The notes beneath the pieces are model-generated. The model did no database searches and had not been told where the DNA came from. It worked only from the letters and a program-made list of their open reading frames with translations. Positions 1 through 9,569 of a stretch of 64,000 nt of DNA are shown piece after piece. Location: assembly GCA_020650975.1 (NCBI GenBank), contig JAIPMN010000449.1, positions 31,489 through 95,488 on the forward strand, given 5' to 3'. The position numbers were made by a program, and so were the translations under genes. Every line of letters starts with the position of its first letter. Position 1 is the stretch's first letter. Origin of the DNA: Apostichopus californicus. Taxonomy: Eukaryota > Echinodermata > Holothuroidea > Aspidochirotida > Stichopodidae.

Positions 1-319
1 AGCAAGTGTTCTACAAGATCATACATATTCTAAAACCAACCACAGGATGAATTTCCTGGCACATTTGTAAACATTGCTAACATCTACAGTAAATGTCTGT
101 TCTATAAAATATCAAAAATAATATTCTGCTGTCAGCCATTTTTAAGTTTTGCAATATTTTGGCGTAGGATATGTGAGAACCAAACAACAAATAAGACAGT
201 TTGCCAAATGGGACAATATTCTGCTGCTCTACTATGAAGCAGACAAAGGAGTCTCTACCCATGATTTCTGTAACTTGGAAGATCAAGGAACATCATGTAC
301 AGTACACAAATACAGGGCA
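1..319. other. No gene seen (ErbB intron 2)
   Basis: AT-rich unique sequence. I looked for the next ErbB exon (the remainder of L domain 1, after the G-phase donor) and did not find it here, so it lies outside the window. Confidence 0.6.
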
Positions 320-780
320 TTCCATTGAGTTTAGGTGTTTGCAGTTAGCATTGGGGATCATACAACCCTAACCCTACCAGAACATCACACATGAACACTG
401 GACTTACCATTGAGCTTTAAGGCTCTTGCAAATTAGCATTAGGGATCATATTACCCTCACCCTACCAGAACATCACGAACACTGGACACTTACCATTGAG
501 TTAAGGCTCTCGCACTTAGCATTAGGGATCATGTAATTACATTAACACCCACCATCCACCATCCACCATCCACCATCCACCATCCACCATCCACCATCCA
601 CCATCCACCATCCACCATCCACCATCCAACATCCAACATCCAACATCCAACATCCAACATCCAACATCCAACATGAATACTAAACGTATCCATGCACTTT
701 GGCAGTTGAAGTTCTGGTTAGATATAACCGTAACCCTACCAGAACATCACACATGAAGACTGTACTTACCATTGAGTTTA
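320..780 (-). repeat. Tandem copies of the exon 2 end plus splice donor
   Basis: The true exon 2 end (CCTAAACTCAATG|GTAAGTAC, donor 769-768) recurs downstream in the intron. One copy has a donor at 493-492 (ACTCAATG|GTAAGTGT), another at 407-406 (GCTCAATG|GTAAGTCC), and a third near 322 has lost it (CAATGGAATG). The copies share the following intron sequence, which contains the plus-strand string CCTACCAGAACATCAC. Their period is 85-86 bp. The interval to the real donor is larger because a heptamer array is inserted in that unit. Confidence 0.85.
549..674. repeat. Heptamer minisatellite (CCACCAT)11(CCAACAT)7
   Basis: Eleven perfect CCACCAT units (549-625) switch abruptly to seven perfect CCAACAT units (626-674). 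The array lies within the 86-bp duplication unit in ErbB intron 2, about 95 bp from the exon 2 donor. Confidence 0.95.
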
Positions 781-1120
781 GGCATTTGAAGTTCTACCAA
801 CCCCCAGTCATCTAAGCGTTTATGATAGTTCAGAACAACATAGAGGGCATTTCCTTGGTACAGGCTCTTTCCCCTAATCACTCGTAATTTAGTCAAAGGC
901 ACGACATCTGCGTACACAAACAGGACAATGATGTATCCAGTCACCTCAGTAATATTGCTAAGAAATGAAAGATCATAACTCTTGTCTTTCAGCCATGTTA
1001 TCTCTAAATTTCCCTCTACATAAGTGCAGTTACTATATCTCTCTTTCAGGCTGTTATAATGCTTATCTGTGTTCTCCTCCTTCTCTGGACGAGAATTACC
1101 CCATTCCGTTCCTGTGCAAA
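770..1120 (-). CDS. egfr: ErbB/EGFR-family receptor tyrosine kinase, exon 2 (N-terminal part of receptor L domain 1)
   Basis: Read on the minus strand, this 351-bp exon is open throughout and encodes 116 whole codons plus a split codon at each end. It starts with V-C-T-G-T (Val codon split), then NCTYVEGNLEIT, YDLSFLSNITEVTGYIIV, LRVIRGKSLYQGNALYVVLNY and DWGLVELQMPKLN. These match the start of EGFR/ErbB receptor L domain 1, which forms part of the ligand-binding ectodomain: VC.GT, NC..V.GNLEIT, YDLSFL, EV.GY and the IIRG/VIRG motif. The Cys of VCTGT and that of SNCT are the expected disulfide pair. NCT and NIT are N-glycosylation sequons. The acceptor is TTTCAG ending at 1121, with a branch-point-like CTAAC whose A is at 1151. 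The donor is AATG|GTAAGTAC at 769-768. From memory, human EGFR splits this stretch into exons 2 and 3; here it is continuous, and it ends in phase 1 at the position of the human exon 3/4 junction. The family call is firm; the exact ErbB paralogue is not resolved. Confidence 0.93.
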
Positions 1121-1155
1121 CTGAAATTTAAAAAAATAAAGAAATTGATGTTAGC
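1121..1155 (-). other. 3' splice site region of intron 1 (branch point, U-rich tract, acceptor)
   Basis: On the minus strand GCTAAC (1155-1150) puts a branch-point adenosine about 30 nt from the exon. It is followed by a T-rich tract and TTTCAG. The AG is at 1122-1121. Confidence 0.75.
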
Positions 1156-1240
1156 TACAAGAAAACACTTTACATGTTTTGTTGAGAACAAAAACCAAAA
1201 ACCATACCGATTAACACCCAATACAATAGTTCTCCTGGAA

Positions 1241-1880
1241 CAGATTGCCACCCCCTCCCAGCCATCTCAGATTGCCACCCCCTCCCAGCCATCTCAGTTT
1301 GCCACCCCTCCCAGCCATCTCAGTTTGCCATCCCTCCCAGCCATCTCAGATTGCCACCCCTCCCAGCCATTTCAGATTGCCATCCCTTCCAGCCATCTCA
1401 GATTGCCACCCCTCCCAGCCATCTCAGATTGCCATCCTCCCAGCCATCTCAGATTGCCACCCCTCCCAGCCATCACAGATTGCCACCCCTCCCAGCCATC
1501 TCAGATTGCCACCACTCCCAGCCATCTCAGATTGCCATCCCTCCCAGCCATCTCAGATTGCCACCCCTCCCAGCCATAAGGTGATGCATGCTAAAAGCAT
1601 CTTACTCCATCTGAGAACTAATGNNNNNNNNNNATTGCCATCCCTCCCAGCCATCTCAGATTGCCACCCCTCCCAGCCATCTCAGATTGCCACCCCTCCC
1701 AGCCATCTCAGATTGACACCCCTCCCAGCCATCTCAGATTGCCTCCCTTCCAGCCATATCAGATTGCCACCCCTCCCAGCCATATCAGATTGCCACCCCT
1801 CCCAGCCATCTCAGATTGCCACCCCTCCCAGCCATCTCAGATTGCCATCCCTTCCAGCCATCTCAGATTGCCACCCCTCT
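1241..1880. repeat. 26-bp C-rich minisatellite, interrupted by an assembly gap
   Basis: About 24 copies of a unit built on CAGCCATCTCAGATTGCCA followed by CCCCTCC or TCCCTCC. It lies about 120 bp upstream of the exon 2 acceptor on the transcribed strand, where it reads as G-rich (GGGAGGGG, GGGTGG). The plus-strand open frames across it are by-products of the repeat and are not genes. Confidence 0.95.
1624..1633. other. Assembly gap (10 N) with duplicated flank
   Basis: Ten N. The roughly 50 bases before the gap (from about 1574, GCCATAAGGTGATGCATGC onward) recur identically at about 1935-1984, after the array. This suggests an unmerged contig overlap or a second allele rather than missing sequence. 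Confidence 0.9.
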
Positions 1881-2246
1881 GAAGTTGTTAGAGAAATGTA
1901 GACGGTACTAATCAAAATGAGTAACAGGCTATGAGCCATAAGGTGATGCATGCTAAAAGCATCTTACTCCATCTGAGAACTAATGAATTCTCATCACGGT
2001 ATAACTAAATTCTATCATGAGAAACCACAAGTGATGGAGAGGATATGACCATCGCACCTGTTTTATCTATTAGTGCTTCATACGCTATTTGAAGAATAGT
2101 AGAATGATAAACTGAGTTAACTGTGAATTTATATAACCTTATCATAAACAGTAGTACAAAGAACCTATAGGAAATGGATTCACTACATGCATTGCACTAT
2201 TTGAGTATTAAGTGAGAATATGGATGAAAATGTCACAGATATGCAA

Positions 2247-2570
2247 CACATCCTAACTTAATGGACAGTTATATTAAGACATTTCTCAGTAACATAGACC
2301 AAAGGGTGAGTACACTCACATGTTCTGCACATCCTAACTTAATGGACAGTTATGTTAAGACATTTCTCAGTAACATAGACCAAAGGGTGAGAACACTCAC
2401 ATGTTCTGCACATCCTAACTTAATGGACAGTTATGTTAAGACATTTCTCAGTAACATAGACCAAAGGGTGAGTACACTCACATGTTCTGCACATCCTAAC
2501 TTAATGGACAGTTATGTTAAGACACTTCTCAGTAACATAGACCAAAGGGTGAGTACACTCACATGTTCTG
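2247..2570. repeat. 81-bp tandem repeat, four copies
   Basis: Copies start at 2247, 2328, 2409 and 2490 (CACATCCTAACTTAATGGAC) and are nearly identical. Because 81 is a multiple of three, a plus-strand frame of 27-residue repeats stays open (2261-2587). It has no other coding signal and I do not call it a gene. Confidence 0.95.
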
Positions 2571-2599
2571 CTAAACATCAGCACTAACATGTACGGCAT

Positions 2600-5500
2600 A
2601 TTTTTAAATGCTATTTGTTTTTGTTCATTACTTCTGCCATTTTGAACTCAAAAGCCACCTGTTTATGCAGCAATAACATCTAATCTGCCAGAACAATGCT
2701 TTACTAATAGGGTCACGACTCACATTTTATCAAGAACATATTTTGATCAACCCAAATGGTTGTTAGATGGAAGGAACATGGAACGGCCATCAAATGTTTG
2801 GATGACAGGCAACTTCTCTTCTACATCATCATTCCTTCCCCTCCCCTCCCCCCCCCCATGATTTTATAAGATACCAATATACCTCAAATTAAAGATACAT
2901 CAAGTTTATGAATTCATTACATGCCTTATTTAGCATCCAAAATACAGGATTCCTTTGGTACTATTACTGGTTAAAGATGTCACAGTTTGCCATCAAATGC
3001 TGCATGCTTTGCTTACTCAATTGCACAAATCATCCAAGTTATGTTCTACATGTCCTCCTGAATCTATACCATATTCCCTTCTGTTTTGGCTAACAGCCAA
3101 AAGGATTGATGTTGTTGGATAATATTTTAAAAGCTGTACAGTAATATTAAACACTAAAAACAATAACATGTGAGAACAATAAATAGTGTTAATCAACTAT
3201 CACTCATTGCTAAGAGGTCAACCAGGGATGTTACATTGCAGCAAGTTATTGGACGGGGAAATCGCCTGGTATTTCAAATGAAAACCTCTGTTCATCATGT
3301 AAGGCTGTGTGAAGAGATATCAGTTGTCAAACAGTCGCTATAAATGACAATTCTGCAGTTTTGACCAATAGCGTGAAGAAATTGATTTCATGAGACAAAG
3401 TTAAAAGTAGCAACAACCCTGAGAATTATTACTAGTCAAATAACTGCTTGAAGATATCTCACTGGACCTGTGAAAATCTAGCCATTTCACACAACCTGTC
3501 TATCATGCAAGCACGCACAGACCATGAGGTATACATAATTATACATAATTTATAGGAATATATATGCATACATAATATATGAATATAGATGCAAGCAATG
3601 TGGTGTGATTCCTACAGTACCATACAACAAAACTTGAAAAACTATCCTAATTAATATACCAATTGTAGTTTGAGCATATGGTAAAGCCGGGATATGAGTA
3701 ATGCGCATTTCAGAAGTGACTCAATTAATACTCCGAAATTAGTAAGTCCTGCATATCCAAATCAATATAACTCTGCAATTCATTTTCCGTCAACGTCTAA
3801 CACAGCTGGTTGCCACCCGTATCCTCCAACATGTCGAGCAATGAACCCTGGCGATAACTGTAGTCATCATCGAGCCAGGGTCTTCTTTATTCCTTGGAAC
3901 AAGAGCAAGGGAGGATGAGATACAATGCCAAGCATGTGATCTAGTTAGATATTACCAGAGCGAGCTGTGTTTATTTCAGGTCTCAATGCTGTTGAACTTT
4001 TCTCTTCAACTCTTTGCTCTCCAATTTCATATCAAGCATGTTAAACCGGTTGCACAAAATACACTTGAAATAACACAATACCATATGTTATATACTAGGC
4101 AGCTTTCCAAGTAACTATATTCTGTCAAGCTAGCGCAACACAAATGGTTGTACCAGAGATATGACATGGCCGGGCGTTAGAAAAACATCGGACACATTGT
4201 GTGTTTGTACACTTGCGCAATGCTCAACTACAGAAGGGTATTACCGCCTTCTTCAGACATCCTTATCAAATAAGTAAATTACCACAAACTATCGTACAAA
4301 TCTTTAATATATATTAATATAAACTTATCAGCACTGGCAAAGATCACCAGATATTTGGAAGTGGGTGATGGGAGGGGAGAGGGCAGGAACACAGCAAATT
4401 GAGGTCATATTGGGGGGGGGGGGGACAGAATGCTAGTAATGCAAACTGGTGCCATAAGGAGTGTGAAGCCATGTCGGCTTGGGCTCCAGTGGCCTGCCAT
4501 AGGGCTCCTGGGACCATTGGGTGAATGTGGTTCTCATTAGTTCCAGAACATATATCAGCTTGAAATCTGCAACATTTTGGATGAATAGACTTGTGTAAAT
4601 TATAGCTAGTAGAAGTCACCCTGTGCATTTTTAGACATGGCATTTGGGGCCATGTGCCCCTCCCCACATATCCCCCCCCCCACCCTTGAAAGCACTATTG
4701 GACAGGATATGAGACAGCATCCTACTATGATAAAATTTGAATCTTCTTTTGAACAACAGATTTTGAGAAACTACTCAATACTTTTGAAACAGTTTTGCAA
4801 GTTAAATTAATGAGTGTAGTTTCTGAAAGCTGAATCGCTAGTCAACTCACTTCTTAACTTTCTGATTTACTAGTGACCTTTGTGGTCTGGCTACTTTAAT
4901 GAGGAAACAATTCGATAATTATCAAAATGTAAAAAATGTTTGAAATAGCACTGATATAGTTTCTTTAATATTTAGGCTAAATGCAAATGCTAAGGTTGGG
5001 GGTTAGGGTGAAACGAACCATTGCATATCCCAATGCAGTCACCACTTTACTTAAATAGGATACAAATGATGGGTATAAATTGCAAGTTTACTAAGTTTAT
5101 TACTTGATAGGGGTGATGGTTGAGAGAAGGAGAGGAGATGTGATGGCAATGACGAATAATTCTTGAGCAACTGCCTATCAATCTTGACAGAGAGCTGTCA
5201 AATTTGTGTGGAGGAATATATCAATAATATGAACACAATTGGTGAACGTTTTGGCCTCCCTCACCCTATTCAAACAATACCTGCAGAGAATTAGCCCAAA
5301 GTCATACCTCACGGAGAAACATGTTTTCCATCAAATCTTTGAAAAAGTGCATTTTGCACTGACAAAACTCCTTATTTTACCATTTCTTGCACTATTGCTG
5401 ACACCTTTTATCAAATCAACTCTGACTTTATTTGCATCATTTTTTTCTCTGGTGATCTCATAGAATTTCACTTCCACTGAGATCTTGGACTCAAATTTGC

Positions 5501-5900
5501 GAAATATGTTGACCTAAAATGAACTTCTTCCATAGGGGTCATCTTTATTTCTGCTTTCCTGAGAATGAAATGTTTACAGAAGTTGTTGGGTTCCAATCTC
5601 CTCTCGTTTTCATAAAGAATCAAATTCACAACAGGTGGTAAGTAGCAAAAACATGCTAAAACTGAATCCACTACAACAATGAGGAGCATTATACTATAAG
5701 CAACCTATCCCTTCTTGACAATAGAAACAACAAAAGCTAAAATATTTTTCATGGAATCCAGCTGCATCATTACAGAAAAAGACAATTCAAGGTGATTTCT
5801 TGGCATGAATGTCTCTGAAATATCATCATGAAACAGCAAGAACCATTTATGTAGCTGTTAGTTGACAGAAGGAAGAACAATGTTGAAACCAAAGAGTAAA
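2600..5900. other. Intronic sequence without recognised genes
   Basis: Unique AT-rich DNA with a poly-C/poly-G tract at about 2850, 4411-4424 and 4670. Short open frames (for example 3694-3918 and 4344-4667) have no recognisable motifs or splice context. Confidence 0.5.
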
Positions 5901-5906
5901 TCAAAC

Positions 5907-6459
5907 TTGCTTCTAGGCGCACATTGCTTCTAAGCGCACATTGCTTCTAAGCGCACATTGCTTCTAAGCGCACATTGCTTCTAAGCGCACATTGCTTCTA
6001 AGCGCACATTGCTTCTAGGCGCACATTGCTTCTAAGCGCACATTGCTTCTAAGCGCACATTGCTTCTAAGCGCACATTGCTTCTAAGCGCACATTGCTTC
6101 TAAGCGCACATTGCTTCTAGAAGCACACATTGCTTCTAAGCGCACATTGCTTCTAAGCGCACATTGCTTCTAAGCGCACATTGCTTCTAGGCGCACATTG
6201 CTTCTAAGTGCACATTGCTTCTAAGCGCACATTGCTTCTAAGCGCACATTGCTTCTAAGCACACATTGCTTCTAAGCACACATTGCTTCTAGGCGCACAT
6301 TGCTTCTTAGAAGCACACATTGCTTCTAAGCGCACATTGCTTCTAAGCGCACATTGCTTCTAGGCGCACATTGCTTCTAGGCGCACATTGCTTCTAGGCG
6401 CACATTGCTTCTAGGCGCACATTGCTTCTAATCGCACATTGCTTCTAAGCGCACATTGC
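5907..6459. repeat. 17-bp CpG-containing minisatellite, about 32 copies
   Basis: The unit is GCTTCTAAGCGCACATT, with variants GGCGC, GCACAC and AGTGC. Two units carry an inserted CTTCTAGAAGC or CTTCTTAGAAGC junction (near 6115 and 6302). Most units carry one CpG within GCGC, giving roughly 30 CpGs in 550 bp in an otherwise CpG-poor region. Confidence 0.95.
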
Positions 6460-6900
6460 CTCTGGGTATTTCTATAAACCTGGGGTCCAAAAGGGTTTCC
6501 ACACACTATGCACAAATACTATCCAATCACTTGCAAATTACCACTTCAATATCCTGATGTCTAGTTGCATTTCATACTTTCTGTATAGGGAGTACAATAA
6601 AATATAAGAAAAGTTTAAATCTCTTGTAATTTTTTTCTTTAAGTGCAAGTGTCCCCCACAATTTTGAGTACCAACTGTGACATATAAACATGTTAACTTT
6701 GTTAACATTTCCCATTGTTCATATTGGCCCAAGGTCATTTACAGACTTACTAGAAGTGAATATATGAATAAGAATTGAAGTTGACAAAGTTTCAGTATTT
6801 TTTACAGCCCCACTGGTTATGTGGAAGTATTGAAATGTGCCTGGCCAACGTAACATTTTCGTGTCCACCCTGTATCGTTGGTAAATTGATGAATGATTGC

Positions 6901-7860
6901 CTGTGTGAACCTGTGTGCATGTACAAGCATCGCGATGTACGATCAGACATTAATAACCAACTTAGCCCTACTCAATAAGCTTATTTTGGATGTTCAAGCT
7001 AGCTCAAATGTTTTTTCTTAACGCCCCAAAAAATTTGTAAAAGTTTTGCGTCCCTCAACCATCATAACACTGGTAAATTTCAAGGCTACGTCATTTGTGT
7101 AAAAAGCATCCCATAGTTTTATGAATGAATGACGTCATTTAGAAATCCTAGACGTCGTCTACAGGCATAACAACCATATAACTCCCGTGCTACATCGATC
7201 TGTACCGAAGAAAATTTGTGTCGCCTACCTACCACCAGCGTTACGATGGTATTTTCGTTACGTCATGGTCGCAAACCCTGATGACTTCCAGAAAAGTGAT
7301 TGTGCAAGTATTTTAGTAATATTTCGTTTTAAAATTACGACCTAAATAAAAAGTAAATCGGTCGATACATTTGATTTTTGAAATTTTTGTAACTGGTTGA
7401 TTGGCCAATTGCTGTCAAGGGGACACATTGTACATTGGTGTACTCCGTGATGCCGCTATGGTAACAGTTTAAAATAACATTAGGCTAGGCCTCAGCTTAG
7501 GCTACATTCGAATATATGATGTAGCCTAAGGTAATTTCGCGATACAGCAAAATGTAGAAAATGAGGACGACGTTTCTTCTTGTTGTGTAAAAATGCTGAT
7601 AAATATATTTGCTATTCGAGATATGTCGAAAAAGTCAAAACATGCGTACAATATCAACAAATACGCTCTTAAAAATAACGTTTGAAAGTTTCGCGAAACT
7701 GCTACCCAGTCATCAAATTTAATGTGGGTCACAGAAAATGTCAGAAACGGCGTTAAATCCAATAAAATGAATTGTAACTGCTACACTACATCAGTTTGAT
7801 TTTTAATTTGTAAGAGCGGAATGTGATTGGAACGCTATGTCAATTTTAAAATTGTGAAAA
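6901..7860. promoter_or_regulatory. CpG-enriched stretch with CRE motifs, possible promoter
   Basis: I count about 40 CpGs in 960 bp, while many flanking 60-base lines have none. It contains a full palindromic CRE, ATGACGTCAT (7129-7138), and two TACGTCA half-type sites (7087-7093 and 7259-7265). It lies 0.4-1.3 kb upstream of the candidate plus-strand exons at 8245-8896. It could equally be an intronic enhancer or alternative promoter of the ErbB gene. ATGTCGAAAAAGTCAAAACA at 7623 opens a short frame but has no clear donor. Confidence 0.35.
7496..7530. repeat. 12-bp perfect inverted repeat
   Basis: CTTAGGCTACAT (7496-7507) and its exact reverse complement (7519-7530) flank an 11-base loop. 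Confidence 0.85.
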
Positions 7861-8244
7861 TTCTTATCATATTGACACTGAATTATCCAAAACAGATGAA
7901 CATATAGTCTAGGCCCCAAATTGAGAGTATCAATGGCATTACCATGACCTATAAGTACAGGCTGTATGTACTATCAATAGGAACTTTCATGTTTGAAAAG
8001 AACTGTAGCCTACCGTAGCACTGTCACTGTGTCAGGGTCTACAGTAATAGGCCTACTCTAGGTGAAAAAGACCAAACTTAGCCTAGTAGTGGGATGGAGA
8101 TCCATATTTTCTGCAACTGTATCTGTAACCTATTTCTCACTAATAATTTGTTTGCCCAATATCATGGAATAAACCTTTTGTAGGGTCTTTTTGTCACAGA
8201 TTAGGTTTGTGTATGAGAATATTGAAACTCAATCCGTGTCTTAG

Positions 8245-8896
8245 CATCTGTACTTAAAATGCCTGCATTTTACTTCTCTGAAACGTACAAGACCAGTCAA
8301 TACTTTAAGAAACAATGAAGCAGCCAAACCGACAAGTCAGAGACATAAGAACAAATTAAAAGATCCAGAGAAATATGCAAGGAATCGTCAGAGTGACATA
8401 CTGTGAAGCAAAATCTACAGGTTAGAGATGACCAATAGAGAGAGAATTCACTCAAATAAATTAGCAGGCTTTACAGGCTCCAGGTGGGGCCCTATGTAGC
8501 TATCAAGTTTACTACTGGCAAGAAGAACTTTGTCTACTTGGCAATGGTGAGTATGGTAGAGACAATATTTGCCTGATGTACAAAAAATTCTCCATTATGA
8601 CAGCTACATATGTTGCATGATGTGGAGATCAATCCAGAAAGTAATATGCTCATCTTATCTTTTTATTCCAGGTTCAAGGCATCGCTAACAGTCAAGTTGG
8701 ACTGAAATTCTTGCAACGACGAAAGAGTGGGTCCTTCCAGTTTACCAATGAACTTTGTCATCTTCATCTATTGTCCGACATTTGCGGAGTAATGTCTCCA
8801 CCATCAGTGTCTCTGGAGCAAAGGGCATTTGTGTATGAATTTTGCCACAATGAACTCTATCAGGTTTCACTAGATAACAATTGCTCAATTAAGTAA
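8245..8896 (+). CDS. Candidate three-exon gene nested in the ErbB intron (transposon-related or domesticated, uncharacterised)
   Basis: Proposed exons are 8245-8402, 8477-8546 and 8672-8896 (stop TAA 8894-8896). Splice sites are CT|GTGAAG, TTTACAG|G, CAATG|GTGAGT and TTTTTATTCCAG|GT, and all phases agree. Exon A contains RHKNKLKDPEKYARNRQSD, a basic DPEKY element like those at the start of some transposon-associated invertebrate proteins. Exons B and C join as VGPYVAIKFTTGKKNFVYLAM followed by VQGIANSQVGLKFLQRRKSG, then SFQFTNE, and end near PPSVSLEQRAFVYEF. This resembles the small beta-barrel tail (YVAVKF..KK..VYVG....G...VKFL.R....FVWP) found on such proteins. The resemblance is from memory. 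No start codon was found in exon A, so the 5' end is missing or the gene is broken. Exon C has the best splice and frame support. Four polyadenylation cassettes follow directly. It may be a pseudogene. Confidence 0.45.
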
Positions 8897-8959
8897 CTCT
8901 GAAGGCCTTCATTTTGAACATTTCTTCTTTCTTGTCAAAGCTTCACCTTGTTAAATGTT

Positions 8960-9262
8960 GGATTCACCTTTCCTAGTTTTATTCTTGTGAAATGTTTGAG
9001 ATTTGAATAAATGTGAGGCACTTTGTAAGACTGTTTTTGGATTCATCTTTTCTAGTTTTATTCTTGTGTAATGTTTGAGATTTGAATAAATGTGAGGGAT
9101 TGTTTTTGGATTCACCTTTTCTAGTTTTAATGCTTGTGAAATATTTGAGATTTGAATAAATGTGAGGCACCTTGTCAGCTTGTTTTTGGATTCACCTTTT
9201 CTAGTTTTATTCTTGTGAAATGTTTGAAATTTGAATAAATGTGAGGCACCTTGTCAGATTGT
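8960..9262 (+). terminator. Four tandem polyadenylation cassettes
   Basis: A 69-80 bp unit is repeated four times, starting at about 8960, 9039, 9108 and 9188. Each unit carries GATTTGAATAAATGTGAGG or a close variant. The AATAAA hexamers are at 9006, 9085, 9155 and 9234. The first three are followed by the T/G-rich element TGTTTTTGG; the last is followed by TTGTATTATG. This is the layout of a poly(A) signal with its downstream element. It begins 64 bp after the stop codon of the candidate nested gene. Confidence 0.7.
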
Positions 9263-9569
9263 ATTATGTCTTGCCATACAGTTTTCTGGACTATTGGACA
9301 CAGGATGTATTCCTGTGCATGAATAATTGACTTTTAATATATTTCAGGTTTGATAAAATTATTTGTTCATCTGTAAATCATTAACTGTTGTTCATTATTG
9401 GGGACAAGCAGATTTCATTTCCTGGATGACTATATGTACAGTTGAAGATCACTTGAGATCTCTTTTAATTAATATTGGGCCAGTTCACTAAACTGAACTG
9501 AAGTTGACCAAACTATGTTCACCAAAAGGAAATCATATCATGATAGAGCTCACTTATTAATTGTAGCTT

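Noticed and set aside
1-319. Next ErbB exon (rest of L domain 1)
   Set aside because: No minus-strand frame here carries the expected L-domain motifs or an acceptor in the right phase.
360-460. Telomere-like ACCCTAACCCTA strings
   Set aside because: Only one to two units, embedded in the 86-bp duplication. No interstitial telomeric array.
770-957. A shorter ErbB exon starting at 957, using the AG at 959-958 as acceptor
   Set aside because: The frame continues without a stop to 1120 and the extra residues (NCTYVEGNLEIT, YDLSFL) match the family, so 959-958 is inside the exon.
965-1901. Plus-strand open frames of 204 and 218 codons
   Set aside because: They are the antisense of exon 2 plus the 26-bp C-rich array. 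Composition is purely repeat-driven and one frame crosses the N gap.
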